Source of the DNA: Notamacropus eugenii | Taxonomy: Eukaryota > Chordata > Mammalia > Diprotodontia > Macropodidae | Assembly (NCBI RefSeq): GCF_028372415.1 | Contig: NC_092876.1 | Span: 221,761,528-221,825,527, forward strand | Direction: 5' to 3' | Length of the DNA stretch: 64,000 bases | Shown here: positions 25,286 through 39,300 of the stretch, one piece after another | Numbering within the stretch: position 1 is the stretch's first letter | Layout of the letters: each line of letters starts with the position of its first letter | Translations under genes and position numbers: made by a program | The notes under the pieces: generated by a model | Database searches by the model: none | Seen by the model: the letters and a program-made list of their open reading frames with translations, nothing else | Told to the model about the DNA's origin: nothing

Positions 25286-25564
25286 TTGCTCTCAATAATG
25301 GAGATAACTATGATGGTGTAAGACATGAAAGACATCAATAAAAAGTTATTATTTTACAAAATTAAAAGATGAATAAATCAGGAGGAAGATGATGAGTTGT
25401 GGTTTCACAAAAGTTGAACTTCAGGTGCCAGCAAGATTTTTGCAAGGGGATGTCTAGTAAGCAATTATGAAATGGGACTTGGTACTGTGAAAAGTGTTGA
25501 GTACTGTAGAGATGTGGGAATCATTCACTTTTCTATAACTTCTGAAACCATGGGAATTGGTGTT

Positions 25565-25730
25565 ATAAATTATGAGTTAGAGACATGGCTCCATTTTACA
25601 CATGAGTAACAGAAGCTTAGAGAGGTTGTCTTACCTGAGGCCTCACAGCTAGTTAGAAATGGAGATTGACTGGAAGTTCAGGTCTTGTGCTCCCTCTTTC
25701 CACCAGGGCCATTCTCTTTCCATTCCCCTA
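25565..25730 (-). mobile_element. MIR (minus)
   Basis: TTTTACACATGAGTAACAGA, CTCACAGCTAGTTAGAAATG and CAGGTCTTGTGCTCCC are in reversed MIR order. Confidence 0.6.
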
Positions 25731-26329
25731 TACTGCCTCGCACCAGATAAATAAGCTTCATTATATAATGCTAAGCATATTTGGAAAGTGTTTAGATTGT
25801 AATTTAATAGCACCGGTAAATATCCCCCTCCTAACGAATATTTCTGCTCCTGACATTGAGGACTCTAATGTAGAAACCAGTGGATCTGGTTTATAATAGG
25901 ATTTTGCAAAGTATAAACTACAGCACTCTACTATGTCCAAATTTCATCTGAAAAGGAGACTTTTATGGAAGACTAGTTAGTATCATGCAAGAAAAGAATT
26001 TTATGACATATTTGATAGCACACATCTAAAAATTCAAAGAACTGAAAATCTCTATTTTTTATTATTTTTTTAAATAACCAATGACTTCAAAACTATATGA
26101 AGTATGACGTTCAGAAACATATCCAAGACAATCAAACTACAAGCATTTATTAACTACATCCTGAGCAGTGTAAATAAATGAATTCCTTGAAGTGGTCATA
26201 TTAGTAAAATTCACACTGTGTATTTACACTGGGCTATAACTAATTACCATATTTTACAGTTAAAATCTGAATAGTGCAAATTCAAATATATAGGACCACT
26301 TCAGAGGAATAATTCTTATTCTAATTAAT

Positions 26330-26960
26330 CAGAACACTGATGGACTCTGGACCAGGTCCTGAAGATACAAAATAAGAAAGTGAAACAGTTCAAAGAATTT
26401 CCAGCTTGGTTGGGGGATACAGCATATACATATATAGGTATATATTTTAGGTATGTAGGTACATATATAGGTATATATTTTTATACATATATAGGTATAG
26501 ATTTTAAAAATCGGGGGGTAGAGAAGGCACTAAGCTGGGACTGAGGCTCTGACAAGGAAGTTTGTCTAGTTGGCTAAAGAGGGAGTGAATTAAAGGCACA
26601 GGGGTCAGCCTATGTGAAAATATGAAGATAAGATATGGAGTATCCCATGAGAACCAGTAAGTCTGGTTTGGCTGTATGTGGAGTGAGTACAGTGAAATAA
26701 AGCTGGAAAGGTATGTTGGCATCATGTTGTATAAGAGCTTTGTACACCCAAAAAGATGAGTTCATATCTGATCCTAAAAGCAGTAAAAATCTTCTCTGAA
26801 GATGACATTTGGACATAGCAGAAACATAGAAATTTATTAGAGATTTAGATCTGTGCTTTAGGGAAAACACTTTGACAGCCATGTGGAGGATAGATTGGAG
26901 AGGAAATGTGGAGGAAAACAATTGGGAGGCTATTCCATCAGTCCACATAAGAGGCTATGC
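26330..26960 (-). mobile_element. L2-lineage LINE fragment (minus)
   Basis: AAAGCTGGAAAGGTATGTTG, TTTAGGGAAAACACTTTGAC and GCCATGTGGAGGATAGATTG form the dispersed pattern shared with 35330-36010 and 57600-58370. A TATA/GGTA simple repeat sits at 26424-26500. Confidence 0.5.
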
Positions 26961-27310
26961 AACCCTGAACTAGAATGGCTTGGTTTACAATGAATTCTGT
27001 GCTTTAAAGAAACAAATTTTCTCATATTGACATTCTTTACCCTTTAATATGACTACTTTTTGGCGCTCAATGCTTTTTCATTACTACTGGGGAGATCAAC
27101 AAAACAGTCATTACAAGTACTGGAAGCCAAGAAATGTGTCTAATTAAAAATTTTCAAACCTCACAGGTCAATTAGCTCCTATGGATGCTCAATAAGAATT
27201 AATTAATGAAAGTGGTAACAGAAATTTTTCTAGTTGTGATCACAAAAGAATGAGTGTGGACTCCCTCCAGTGCTAGGATAAACGTCTGAATAATAGCTAC
27301 AATATGTAAT

Positions 27311-27619
27311 TAGTATGTTCGTCCTTCATTGCTGAAGAAGACCATGCCATCAGAGAAATGATAACATGACTTGCACTTGACTTTGTTTTGAGTGAGGGAG
27401 GGCTGTGCAGGTCACCAGCCTCACTTCTCCTCCAGAGCCATCTGAATCCAGTGACCAGATATTCATCAGGATGACTGGAGATGACCCAGGATGAAGGGTT
27501 AAGTGACTTGTCCAAGGACACACAGCTAGTGAGTGTCAAGTGTCTGAGGTGACATTTGAACTCAGGTCCTCCTGACTCCTGCACTGGTGCTCTATCCACT
27601 GCACCACCTAGCTGTCCCC
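27311..27619 (-). mobile_element. tRNA-headed SINE (minus) with target duplication
   Basis: Same family as 4877-5186, about 310 bp, with GCAGTGGATAGAGCACCAGT and CTAGCTGTGTGTCCTTGGAC on the minus strand. Flanks ACAATATGTAAT (27299-27310) and ACAATGTGTAAT (27620-27631) are a 12-bp target duplication with one mismatch. Confidence 0.85.
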
Positions 27620-28019
27620 ACAATGTGTAATGACTGAATCCAGAAGTTAATAACACTTTTGTGGGTCACAGTTTCCTTCTGGGGAAGCCTATGAACACTT
27701 TCTCAGAAAAATGTTTTTAAATATATAAAATATATAGGATTAAAAGAATACTAATCATGTTGAACATTATCAACACATTCTAATAGCATTTAATAACATT
27801 AACATATTTTTTAAAAAATTCATAAATTCTATATTTTAGTCTATAGCTCATTTATTCTTTTAATGGGGGTAGTTCCTTTTAAATTCTGTTAGTTTCTTGG
27901 GCAGGAATCTAGCTTCTAGGTAAAGGAACAATTTGAAAACAGTACCTGAACTCTGAATATCACATGATAATTTACCATTGTGTTACAAAATTAACATTTA
28001 GACTAAGAGAAACAATAAT

Positions 28020-28250
28020 TCATTTTAATTCAACCAACATTTACTACCTGCTACATAAGACAAAAGTACAACAATCTTTACATTTGAGGAGTTTACATTC
28101 TACTGGGGGAAATAACATATATACAAATAAGTAAATACAAAGTAATTTCAAAAAGGATAAAGTACAAATAATTTGGGGAATCAGGAAAGGCCTCATTCAA
28201 GAGAGATATGTGAATTGTGCTTTGAAAGAAGCTAGAGATCTACAAACAAA
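28020..28250 (-). mobile_element. L2 LINE fragment (minus)
   Basis: AACCAACATTTACTACCTGC, AGGAGTTTACATTCTACTGG and ATCAGGAAAGGCCTCATTCA: an L2 3' region reversed. A second short piece is at 28630-28730. Confidence 0.55.
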
Positions 28251-28735
28251 TATCAGTGCGCAGTGTCTCTGGAGTAACCCAGAGAATTATGATTCCTTGG
28301 AAGATTCTGTCACCATGCTTCCTTTTAGATCTCTTTCCTCAACAGCATACCTGTTTTAAGACCCATTGGGCTGAGAGTGTTTTATACAATTTATGAGTAC
28401 CTGTCTGTTACATATGGTTCATTGAGAATGGGTAGTAAGGTGAAATTGTAGCCAATCAAAAATGTAAAAAGAAAAATGTACCCAAATCGTGCACCCTTAT
28501 TAGATAATAATGAACTATTTTCTTTGCTGTGACTTACAATGGGGTGATACAGTACCATTATAAAAAAAAATTTATTAAAACAACCTACATGCTCATTCAT
28601 GCATACTTCCAATTAAGCACTTATCAGTCAACCAACAAGCATTTATTAAAGACCTAGTGTCAGGCACTGTGCTAGGTTCTATGGCTACAAAAGCAATTAA
28701 ACAATTTCTACTCTCAAGAAACTTCTTTTTTAAAG

Positions 28736-28833
28736 CAGTGGTTCATGACCTGTTTTGGGTCATGGACCCCTCCGACAGTTTAATGAAGCCAATATATCCC
28801 TTCTCAGAATTTCTGTAAGCACATAAAACAAAA
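28736..28833 (+). mobile_element. hAT-type MITE fragment, cut by a SINE
   Basis: It starts CAGTGGTTCATGACCTG, then TCATGGACCCCTCC: a hAT terminal repeat and body related to the copy at 34482. It ends where the Mar-1 SINE begins. Confidence 0.5.
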
Positions 28834-29091
28834 CGCTAGGTAGCGCAGTGGATATAGCACTGGGCTGAGAATCAGGAAGACTCATCTTCCATGAGTTCAG
28901 ATCTGGCTTCAGACACTGACTAGCTATGTGACTCTGGGGAAGTCACTCAACTCTCTTTGACTCAGGTCCTCATCTGCAAACTCAGCTGGAGAAGAAAATG
29001 ATAAACCATTCAAGAAATAACAAACCACTCAAGAAAACCCCAAATGGAGTCATGAAGAGTTGTACACAACTGAAACAACTAAACAAAAACA
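28834..29091 (+). mobile_element. Mar-1-type CORE-SINE
   Basis: GCTAGGTAGCGCAGTGGATA head, CTAGCTATGTGACTCTGGGG core, and an RTE/BovB-like tail (GAAGAGTTGTACACAACTGA, ending AACAAAAAC). Mar-1 is a marsupial SINE moved by RTE LINEs. Confidence 0.8.
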
Positions 29092-29950
29092 AAATCTTGT
29101 ACAGTTTCCAGATTCCACGTGAAGAGAATTCTTCCTTCGTACTCTATAGAAGTTCTTTGGAGGTTATTTTTTGGTTTTATTTTGGGGATTTTGTGGGGAG
29201 GTTGGTGGTGGATTAATTTATCCTTTTTGCATTTCATATGATAAATCTTGTTGATCAATATCCCTCCAGATCTAGATATTATCCAAAAAAAACTCCAAAG
29301 AACATAAATTAATTAAGCTTAATTTATGTCTCTAAACTGAAGCAGAGGAGAAGAATCTTCAATAAGCAGCCAAAATTTCTCTTCCTGATATATCAGGAGA
29401 GAGCTATACTCTTGTAGTAAGTCAGCTGATGTAGTTCAATGATAAAAAACTGATTATAGTTCCTGGTCCTCACTTTTTTTGGGGGAAAAAGGAGGAGTAC
29501 CACAGAAAAATATATTTAATTGGGATTGTTCTGTTTTCTTGGGGAATGTTCAATGACTCACATGTACAATGCTTGCTTATTCTCATTATCATTTATGGAA
29601 ACCAGGAAATATAAGACTGGAATGGCCATAAGAAGGCTGCCACTCCTGAAAAGAGGCAAACATTATCTCTTTGCTGCATACATTAGCAGAGATCTGGAAA
29701 TGAAAGTTGGGAATAAATAATGTCAATGACTGATATATAGGAATGTCTTACTTATTTAGGTTCTGATTTTCCAGGACTTGTCTCTTCATTTCTTTTCCTT
29801 CCAAGTTCCTGTCTTTTTTGGTAATTTTCCTGCCAATTGTCATAACCCTCACTGAGAATATTAGGGCAGTGAGTTTCAAACCAAATCTATTCTAGTTTCC
29901 TCAACATTATAAGAATGCTAGCTCCTATATTAATCAAATATGGCTTTGTG
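29092..29950. other. DNA between the Mar-1 SINE and the IFIH1 3' end, nothing recognised
   Basis: No exon or RNA gene is recognised. The last part may include IFIH1 3' UTR if a more distal polyadenylation site is used. Confidence 0.4.
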
Positions 29951-29956
29951 GGTTTT

Positions 29957-29962
29957 TTTAAT
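29957..29962 (-). promoter_or_regulatory. candidate IFIH1 polyadenylation signal (ATTAAA)
   Basis: On the minus strand ATTAAA lies about 190 nt downstream of the stop codon, followed by a T/A-rich stretch. It is the first common signal variant after the stop. No AATAAA occurs between it and the stop. It is a prediction without cleavage-site evidence. Confidence 0.4.
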
Positions 29963-30150
29963 ATCTGCTCACTAATAACATGAATAATATGAAACCTGAC
30001 AGAATATCCATCTTCAAAGAGCTCAAAATTACTTAAAGAAATGTTCTCATTCATCATCTCAGTGCTCTTGTGCAACCATTATGAAAATACGACTCTGTGT
30101 TCTTCGTCAAAACATACAGTGCAAAGAATTTAGAGAATATCAAGTCCATG

Positions 30151-30336
30151 TTAATCTTCATCTTCATCACTAAACATACAATGTTCCGTGTAGTCAAGCT
30201 TTGGAAATCTCACAGGCAATTCCACCCACTTTTTGTACTGTTTCTTTTGGGAATTATTTTTAAAAGCTACCACAAAATTTTTTATTTTAAGACAAGGTAA
30301 ATCTAAACCTTTGTTCACCATCATAGTTCCCCAGGC
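30151..30336 (-). CDS. IFIH1: IFIH1 exon 16 (end of C-terminal domain, stop)
   Basis: 186 nt including the TAA stop at 30153-30151. The acceptor is TTTCCAG. It encodes [40 protein letters not shown], then [15 protein letters not shown]. Residues of the dsRNA-binding face (the basic KKQYKKW stretch) are conserved. The C-terminus is two residues longer than the human SDED end, through a GAT/GAA repeat. Confidence 0.97.
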   Translation of the reverse strand, partial: AWGTMMVNKGLDLPCLKIKNFVVAFKNNSQKKQYKKWVELPVRFPKLDYTEHCMFSDEDED

Positions 30337-33300
30337 CTGGAAAGAAAAGAAAAGAAAAGGCATAAATTATATACATAGTGTTAGAGACACACCTGATACT
30401 AATAAGATATCAAGGAAAATTTATTGCAGCACAGCTCAGAGGAATCGAACACTTCAGCCAAAGCAGGGCCCCCCCTTCTCTTTTTAGGAGGAGGGAGCAC
30501 TGGGTACAAAAGTGAGATGAGCTAAATACTGTTAGATCAAGATAGATCCTCCCACAAGGAGAGAGATTGATCTGTTCTCCATTAGGTCACCATCTTCTCC
30601 CCATGCCCATTATATAACCACCCTTGGTGAGGTTCCCCCTCCCAAACATGCTTCAACACAGGACCCATGATCAGAAGATGGAGGGATAATTTTATGTGGG
30701 CGGGTGTCTATTTATACGCATAAGGTTCATTAAGCAAGTGCAGTGAAAACAAGCTTTCTCTAGGCTACTCTAGGTCATTTTTCCTGACTGGCTCAGGTCA
30801 GTTTCAGGCCTGGACCTTCTTATAAAAATTCTGTGACTTTCTGAAGGCACTGTCTGCCTCCTGATTGGCTGAGTCCACCTGCAGTCTGACGGCTTTCTTA
30901 TTATCTGACTTATTCTCGATGACTTCATCAACTAATAACTTCTGTGGAAACCTAACTTTTGGCTGTCTCTCACACAGGGTACATGAAGTCTGACTGTTGG
31001 CTGAGAGGACAAAAACGACACTTACCTGGCCACACTGACTGCAAATGATCTCACCATTTGTTTGATAGTCTGCGAATTTCTTTTGCAATGCTTTATTTTC
31101 TCTTACGATGTAAAGTTTCCTAAAATTTGACAAGGGAAATCGATCAAGTATTTTCATATTTGCTAAGTCTGAATTGGTATTAGAGCTTTGCCCTGCCAAA
31201 CCTAGTATCAGGCTGTACACAATATCCCAGATACCCTTCTTCAATCAAGAAACACAACTGCATGTCCTCTTTATTTTCCAACATTTACTCAAGTTCTTCT
31301 GAATACTTCAAACGGCTGTTTTTCTCCCTTCTGCCAAAAGACACCCCTCCAATCTTAGAAGCATTGCTCAGATTTCCTGAAAGTTTTCTGTGACCATTTT
31401 TGATGCTCATTTCCCCAAGTGCAGTCTATATTCATACACTGGCCTTGAATTAGCTTTAGGACAGTGGACAAGTCATTTCACTTGCTCTGCCTTCAGTTTC
31501 CTCTTGTATAAACTGATGGGTTAACCTAGAAAATAGTGGTAATAGGTAACATTTATATATTACTTTGGTTATTCAGTTGTTTCAATCATGTCTGACACTT
31601 TGTGACTCCATTTGGTATTTTCTTGGCAAAGATACTGACAGTACTTTATATCATTTCATGTCACAACAATTTTGTTTACATACAAGGAAACTGAAGCTAA
31701 AAGATTGTGCCTTTCCCTATTTCACACAGCAAGTAAACATCAGAAATCTTCCTGATTCCAAGACTTTCTACTACGCCACATCAATTCCCAGGATCCTTTC
31801 CCTTCTAAAATCCAATTCACAATTCTAAGATTATGTTCATTTTTTAAATCTCCTACATTTGATTATGAATTTGTCTGAAGCAACAACATATATTACTTAA
31901 TATAAATTTATAGTACCCACCACTGTGTCATACACCAAGGGATCTTCATTAGATTCTTAATAACAAATGTTAGATCCTTTGTGTAGTCTACATTCCTGCT
32001 GTTTTCAAAGACACTGAGCTTGATTTAAATTAAAAGCTGGATGATCACTTCTTGGGTGATATCCAAAAATGTCCACTTTGGATATTTCTTTGTTCAAATG
32101 ACGCCATGAAATTAAGATTGTAACTAATGTAACTTCTAATACAGCTTGAAAAAATAGGCAGAGATATCCTAAAGCAGGGGTGGGGAACCTGCGGCCTCAA
32201 AGCCACATGGTGGCCTTGCCCTGGAGGTATGGTGAGTTAGAATGATACTCCAGGCTTTTTTTGGGGTGTGTGTGGGGGGTAAGTATCATTGTGCTGTTGT
32301 AATGACTGGCAGCTAAGTTCACTGTCAGTTACCCATTCACTTGTGGAGAGAAGGTATTTTTTTTTTGTTGGGAACAACTCATTCTCTAAAAGGTTGTTTT
32401 AGAACTTTGAGGAAGGTGGGAGAGCAGGGAACAGAAAATCTTGTAATCAATACATGCCGAATGAATTTTAAACGTATCTACAATTAAAACTACAATATAC
32501 CCCTTAAGAAAAACCTCAAATATTAATTGGGGGGACACTTACTTAAATTCCTGTGTCATGTTGACATGATGCATGTTCTCAATCACTTGGATGTTTTCTC
32601 CAGAACAGGCTAGCATACCACAGTTTTTACAGAAGAAGGTTATTAATGATGGGTTGTCCTTGAATTGCTTTGCAAGACTTTTCTTAGTTTTCATTTTCTT
32701 TTCCATTATACTTTGCATCTGTAACTCCAAAATCTGCACCAACAAAATAGAACTGACAGTTAGACTTTTAAGATCCTGGAATATTTTAAAACCTCTAGCC
32801 TTTGGGTCACTTGAAAATACTGACATGTCTGTCTTTGTTCTGTATGAATGTCAGCTAATTTGAAAAATAAGCAAACATATTACTTAGAGAAAATAAACAC
32901 TTGGCTCTTGTGCCTTAGCATAGCATTCTGCATAGGGCAGGTACTTCATGAATGACTGTTAAAAGTTGTTGAAAGTGAGGCTCACATGAGATGACAGATG
33001 TAAAACACTTTGCCAACCTTAAAGTGATGTGTAAATACCAATAATTATTAGTAGTATTATTAGCCTCTAGTTCTCAATCTGACTACATTCCCTGAAACTT
33101 CTACTGCAATCCTGCTAGGCTCTATAGAACAATATAGGGGGTGTTGGTAAATATTTAACAAGGGGGGATGTATGAATACACTGTTATAAGTTTAATCCTG
33201 GTGTTAACATTTTAACAATATCATATATCAAGCGCTGATTTGTAGCAACTGCCTATTTCTGAAATGTAAATGCTCATACTAAAAATTTAACAATCAGTTC

Positions 33301-36300
33301 TCACAAGTGATTGGAGCTGGCTCTAGCATACCCTGCCAATAAGTAAGAGTAATTAGTCAACAGGCCTAAGCATTAAGACATAGTGAAAGGATGACAGGAC
33401 TAGGAGTCACGAAGTCAATGAGCATGCATTTTCTAAGGAACTACTATGTGACAGGTACCAGGGTTCTGTTTAGGAGAAACTACACACACACACACACACG
33501 CACACACACACGCACACGCACGCACACGCACACACACATGCACACACACACACACACAGAAAATAACAAGTAATTTGAGGGAGGGCTCTAGCAGATGTGG
33601 GGGTCAGGAAAGGCTGCATGTAGGAAATTTAGTTTGAGCTGAATGGTGGAAGATTCTGAGTCAAAAGTGAGGAAAGAGTATATTCATGCTTGGGAGACAG
33701 ATCCCAGTTCTAGTCTCAGGTATAATAGATACACTACTTAATAAAGGTAAAAATTTAGGCAAGTTTCTGAAACTTTCTAGGCCTTTGTTTCCTCACCTGT
33801 GAAATGGAGTAGATCACAATGACCTCTCAAGTCCTATCTCACCATAATATTCTAGGAGAATTAATATACTGGTTCATTATCTATTTTTAAGGGCTAGTCA
33901 TCAAAATTTTTAATTCTACACTGGTTTTTCCTTGTCTCATGCTACAGGGAGTATTTCTCTCTGTCAATGAAAACCAATCTTAATGTTAGCTCAAAGAAAT
34001 CATAACAAAGTGTGACACTTAGAAAGATTTGAGAGACATAGTTTCTGGGTAATTTAATCATTCTTTTAATAAGGTCAGTAGGTTATTAATAAAAGGATGG
34101 TCATTTGGCCCTCTCTTACCCGAAAGCCAATCACGGACCCACTCATAGTTTCTGTGCCTTTTAAAACGGTAGGTAGTCCATCAAACAGCAATCAAATCTA
34201 ACTGGTTAATGTGACTGGGTGTGGGCTAAGTATCTCTATGACCAGGCCACCCATAGCTTTAGGCTATCAATTCAAAGAATTCAAAGAGCAGAACACAAAA
34301 GCTTCCCTCAGGGTGGGGCCTTGAACAAGATCTAGGAGAGCTAATGCAATCTCTTTATCAATAAAGTCCTGTAGAAAAACTGAACTCTCAAAATGAGGAA
34401 TTTACAAGAAGGAGAGCCTCTGAATCTCCCCTAGATTCTGGTTACCAATAATCATTTCTCACAAAGGTGAATCTTCCAGGACAGGGGTTCTGAATGTTTT
34501 CTTGTGTTACGTACTCCTTTAGCAGTGTGGGAAAGCCCAAGGAGCCAAGAATAAGGATACATAACAATAGTTTCAAATGTTTTAAAATGCATAAAATAAA
34601 ATACATGATATTACAAAGGAAATAAATAATATTAAATATAGTTATCAAAATATATTTGTAAAAACAAGTTCACAGAATCCTAATAAAGCTGCTCCCAGCC
34701 CCAATATTCTAACTTCCTCATGGGCCTCACTGAACAACAGTTATGCCCTGATTTAACTACACAATCTCATTTTAACCATACCTCAGGTCCCCAGACTCAA
34801 TACAGCCACTGCCCCAAAATTCAATTCACATTATTTGAACAGGTGTGTCTTCATACTCAACCACCATCACATCATCCATTTAGCCCAAGATAGTACCACA
34901 ATACCATACTCTCCCTCTGGACCAGACAGGACCACAATAACTAGTCAATCAGAATGCAGCATGACAAGGATATTTTACCACTGAACCATAGAAAGGACCC
35001 TTCCCCATTACCTAATTCTTTAACAACCCCCTCCTGCCTTCTTAATATTCATAACTTCTGTTGTGCAATTAGTATCATTACACTATAAATTTGCCTGTGT
35101 TGTCTTAATAAGTTGCTGATTCCTCTTGGAACCTAGCCCTCCTTAATAAACAAACACCTGTACTGAATTATTTTGAGATGGTGCCACCACAACACAACAT
35201 GAAACTGCAACATCAAGTCATAGTCTACCCAATGGAATCCTCAATTTGAAGCTTTCTACCTATGTTCTCTTGTCCAGTGAAGACTCTGAGCTTTCAGTTC
35301 AATGTAGCAAGGGAAGATTTTTCATAAAATGATTCAATTCAGTTCATAAACATTGCTTCTACTATGTACAAGGCACTAAAGAAACAAAAACAAAACAGAT
35401 CCTACCCTGGAAGGGCTTACTGGGGAAATGCAGCAGTATACAAATTAAGTAATTATGTGATAATTTGAGGAGGGACATTAACCAGGAGGCTAATGGAAAG
35501 CTTCACTGCAGATTTAATAACTGAGTTGAATCTTGAAGCAAGATAAGGACTCTGGAAGACTGGCATAGGGGATAACTAATAGAAATGCAGAGAAGAAAAA
35601 GATGGATGGTTGAGTTTGCAGAACAGCCATCAAATTGTCCAGTTTGTTTGGGACAAAGAGTGTGAAAGGGACTAATGCAAAACCTACTAAAAAAGTAGGT
35701 GACATTCAGATTGTGAAGAGTCTTGAAAGCCCCAAACTGAAGTTTTTATCCTACTTCAGAGGCAGTAGTCTGTGAATGAAGGCTTTTGATCAGGGAAGCA
35801 AGATGGTCAGAGTTGTGCCCTACAAAGGTAATTTTGGCAATGATGTGAGGGAGTCAAGATTGGAAGCGGCAGTCGTTTGATTAGAGGTAAGATGAGGCTA
35901 AGAGATGTTGAGGCAGACTCAGCAGGATTTGGCAACTGATTCACTCAAATCATATGAGAGAGTGGGAAGAGTCAGAAATGATCAACTTAGGTGAGCAATG
36001 GTGCCCTCAACCAAAACAGGGAAATTTGGAGGTCTGTGGAGAATGACGATAAACTCTACTGGATGCATTGTTAACATCTCAAAATCAACATGTCTTCAAG
36101 GGAATATATCAACATTCTTTCTAAACTTTTCTAGATCTAGAAATTCACCAATGAAAAAGGAGGAGAGATTTAAGATATGACTTAGGAAAATGACATGGTC
36201 AAATGATTTTTTTTTTAAGGATGGAAGGAGGCCTGAGCATATTTGTAGGAAGGATCCAACAGATAACAAGAGACTGAAGATAAGAGAGAGGGAGGAACGA

Positions 36301-39300
36301 TGAATAGGGAAATATCCCAGGAGAGACAGAAGGGACACAGTGGAACAAGGAGAATAGTTCATCTTGGTTAATTGTTAGACCTCTTGTTCTCTTTAAATTA
36401 CTTGCATCACTGTGTGTACATTTCATATTTGTCTGTACACATGTTGGATCTTGCCAGGAGAACGTAAGCTTGAGGGTAGAGACTAGTGAGTTTTTTTTGT
36501 CTTTGTATACAGAGCACCAGTGCCTGGAATACAGTAGGCACTTAATAAATGTTTGCTGAATTGAACTGGCAAGAAATTAATTGGCCATGGGAATTTCAAT
36601 TTTCTAACACTGACTTATGAATATTTTTTAAAAAAACCCTCACTGTGCCTCCGCCTGGTGTGTTCTGCCCTAGGTAGTTTGGTCTACCTTTGCCTCCCTA
36701 ACTGTATGAAAGCACATGATTCTACATAAAACTGAATTCACAGATGGCAGGGGTTTTATAATGTGTTGTTAAAACTGTGTATTTGCTTTTGGATTATTTC
36801 TAGTTTAGTGTAGATGTACCAAAGTTCCTATGGTGACCATAGAATTGAGAGTTGACCATGCTGGAAATATTATTTATGACCTTTTTTTCATTTCAATGGA
36901 CATCTGTTTTTATGGCAAATGTCACTTCTTTGTGGGAGTCTACCTAGGAATGGTCTCACTTGTCTCTGAATACTCAATGTACTTTGCACCTCTTTAATGT
37001 ACATTTATTCTCCATATTATAAAGCACTGAGTTGAATGTATGTTTTATACCCTTCTGTTAGACTCTAAGTTCTTTGAAGTCATTAATCATGTTTCATTCT
37101 TCATTATATTGGCTCAGTGCCATATGTAAGTGTGTGTGTGTGTGTGTGTGTATATGTGTATGTGTGTATATATATATGTGTATACATACATATGTATGCA
37201 CACACATATGATATTTATATATTTATTAAACTGAACTGAATTAAAGAGGAACTCTGAGCATTGACAACACACAATTGTATCAACTATGGGACATATGAAT
37301 CCTGGACTCTATTACCAATCAACAAACATTTATTAAGAATCTATTATATTCCAGTCACTGTGCTAAGCTCTGGGTAATAAACAATATTACAAAATACAAT
37401 GCAAATACAAAACAATATTACAAAACAAAATAAATAATAAAGGTAATGAACAATCACCATTCTCTAGGAGTTTAGAGGCATATTCTAATGAACAAACCTT
37501 ATCTTTCAAATGAAAGTTTTTTAATCAAATTGTTGTGTAAGTCCCTCCTTTCTGTCACACCAGATTCTGTTGACTGTTGCTTATGGAATATTGCTATCTA
37601 TCCACCAAAGCTTTAAGCATTATTTTCTGCATACCTGAGGACTAAAAGAAGGTTATAGGCTACCTTGCATATCTGATAACTATGTTATGCCTGGAGGCAA
37701 TGGATGACTAAGTTAAATTTCAGATGAGTGCAAAGGACCAAAAGAAAAAGCAAACTCCAAAGCAGGGTCCTGTGCACATCACAGGGCTATATGACACGGA
37801 CTTAATCAAGTATAAATAATTTTTATACATAAGTTAAAATAACATGAGGAACTGAAGTATTATGTTCACTAAGATGTTAGCTGGACTGGTCATGCTAGAA
37901 GTGAATATCAAGACATTTACAGTTCAATGAACTGAAGAGAGGAGGCATTCTAGCATAGCACCATGTTCATGTGGGTGCTCACGAAATACTATGTGATGAA
38001 TCACACACAGTAGGCAGAAGAAACTTTTTAGGAATACACTAAGACTATGTAAGATTTATGTAAGAAGCTGAAAGAACAGTCCAGAAATATCACAAGGGCA
38101 ATAAACTTTGTGATGATGATGATGGTGGGGGTAGTGGTTGGCACTGTTTCAATCAGATTAAGCATAGAGAAATTGTAAAAATAAAGTGGAAGGTGCTGGG
38201 CAAATTCCAGGGAGAAGGAGTAGAAAAGCATCTCTTGTGCCTAGAAATTTGGTCTGATTTAGGAAGTTTGAGTTCAGGAACAGAGTAGACTGAGTACTTC
38301 AGAGAAAATAGAAAGATGCTGAATCAATTCTGTGTCAACTGTATGGATTGAGACTTGGTCTAGGCAAAGCCTGAAAAGTCTGGGTTTGATCTAGAAGTTG
38401 CTACCCTGGAATTAACATGAATAACTCAAATGTTTAGGTATGACTTTTCATTTTTAATTAAAAACCCAGTTTCTTAATTGTCCCAGTGACTAAGTTATAA
38501 GGTCCCTAAAGGCAGGAGGTGTCTCTTATCCAAATTTTTCTCTCTTCTAACATCCATCACAGCATCCTGCATGCAGCAAATAAATAAATATTTGTTAAAT
38601 GTCAGAACATATTGACTGAAATAATTTTTTATAATAATAATCTCCCAATGGTATTAGAAGTCCTAGGAGGCAAGTAAGTGGTTCAGTGGCTAGAGCACTA
38701 GGCTTGCAATCAGGAAGATTCATCTTCCTGTTTTCAAATCTGGCCTCAGACACTTACTAGCTGTGTGACCCTGATCAAGTCACTTACTTCTGTTGGCCTC
38801 AGTTCCTCATCTGTAAAATGAGCTGGAGAAGGAAATGCAAAAGCACTTCACTGTCTTTGCCAAGAAAATCCCAAAATGGGATCAAGGAGAGTTGGACACT
38901 ACTGAAACAAATGAACAACAACGATCAGTCCACAAATATTTAGTTTGTCCTCTGATCTGACTGTGGGACATTGAAAGTTTTAAAGATGAGATAGCATGTT
39001 GTAGGATACCTTTGGGTTTGGCATTGGAACCTGGGTTCAGATCCTAATTTAGCTACATATGGGATGCACCCTCTGATAAATCACTTAATGCCTTTGAGTT
39101 TCAGTTTCACCAAACTATAAAATAAGGGGGTTGGAATAAAATATCTTTAAACTCTAACTCTGTGTGACCCTGGGTAAGTGCCTTAAACTCTCAGTGCTCT
39201 AAGCAACTATCTAAGACTCAAGTTGCAAAGGTGCTGATCTTCATTGCAAAAGGGAGTTTCTGCATCAGGGAATTCCCAGTATCAGTGGACATAGATCCAG

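Noticed and set aside
1..29950. FAP, the expected neighbour gene
   Set aside because: I looked for its first exons on the minus strand and recognised none. It may lie left of the window.
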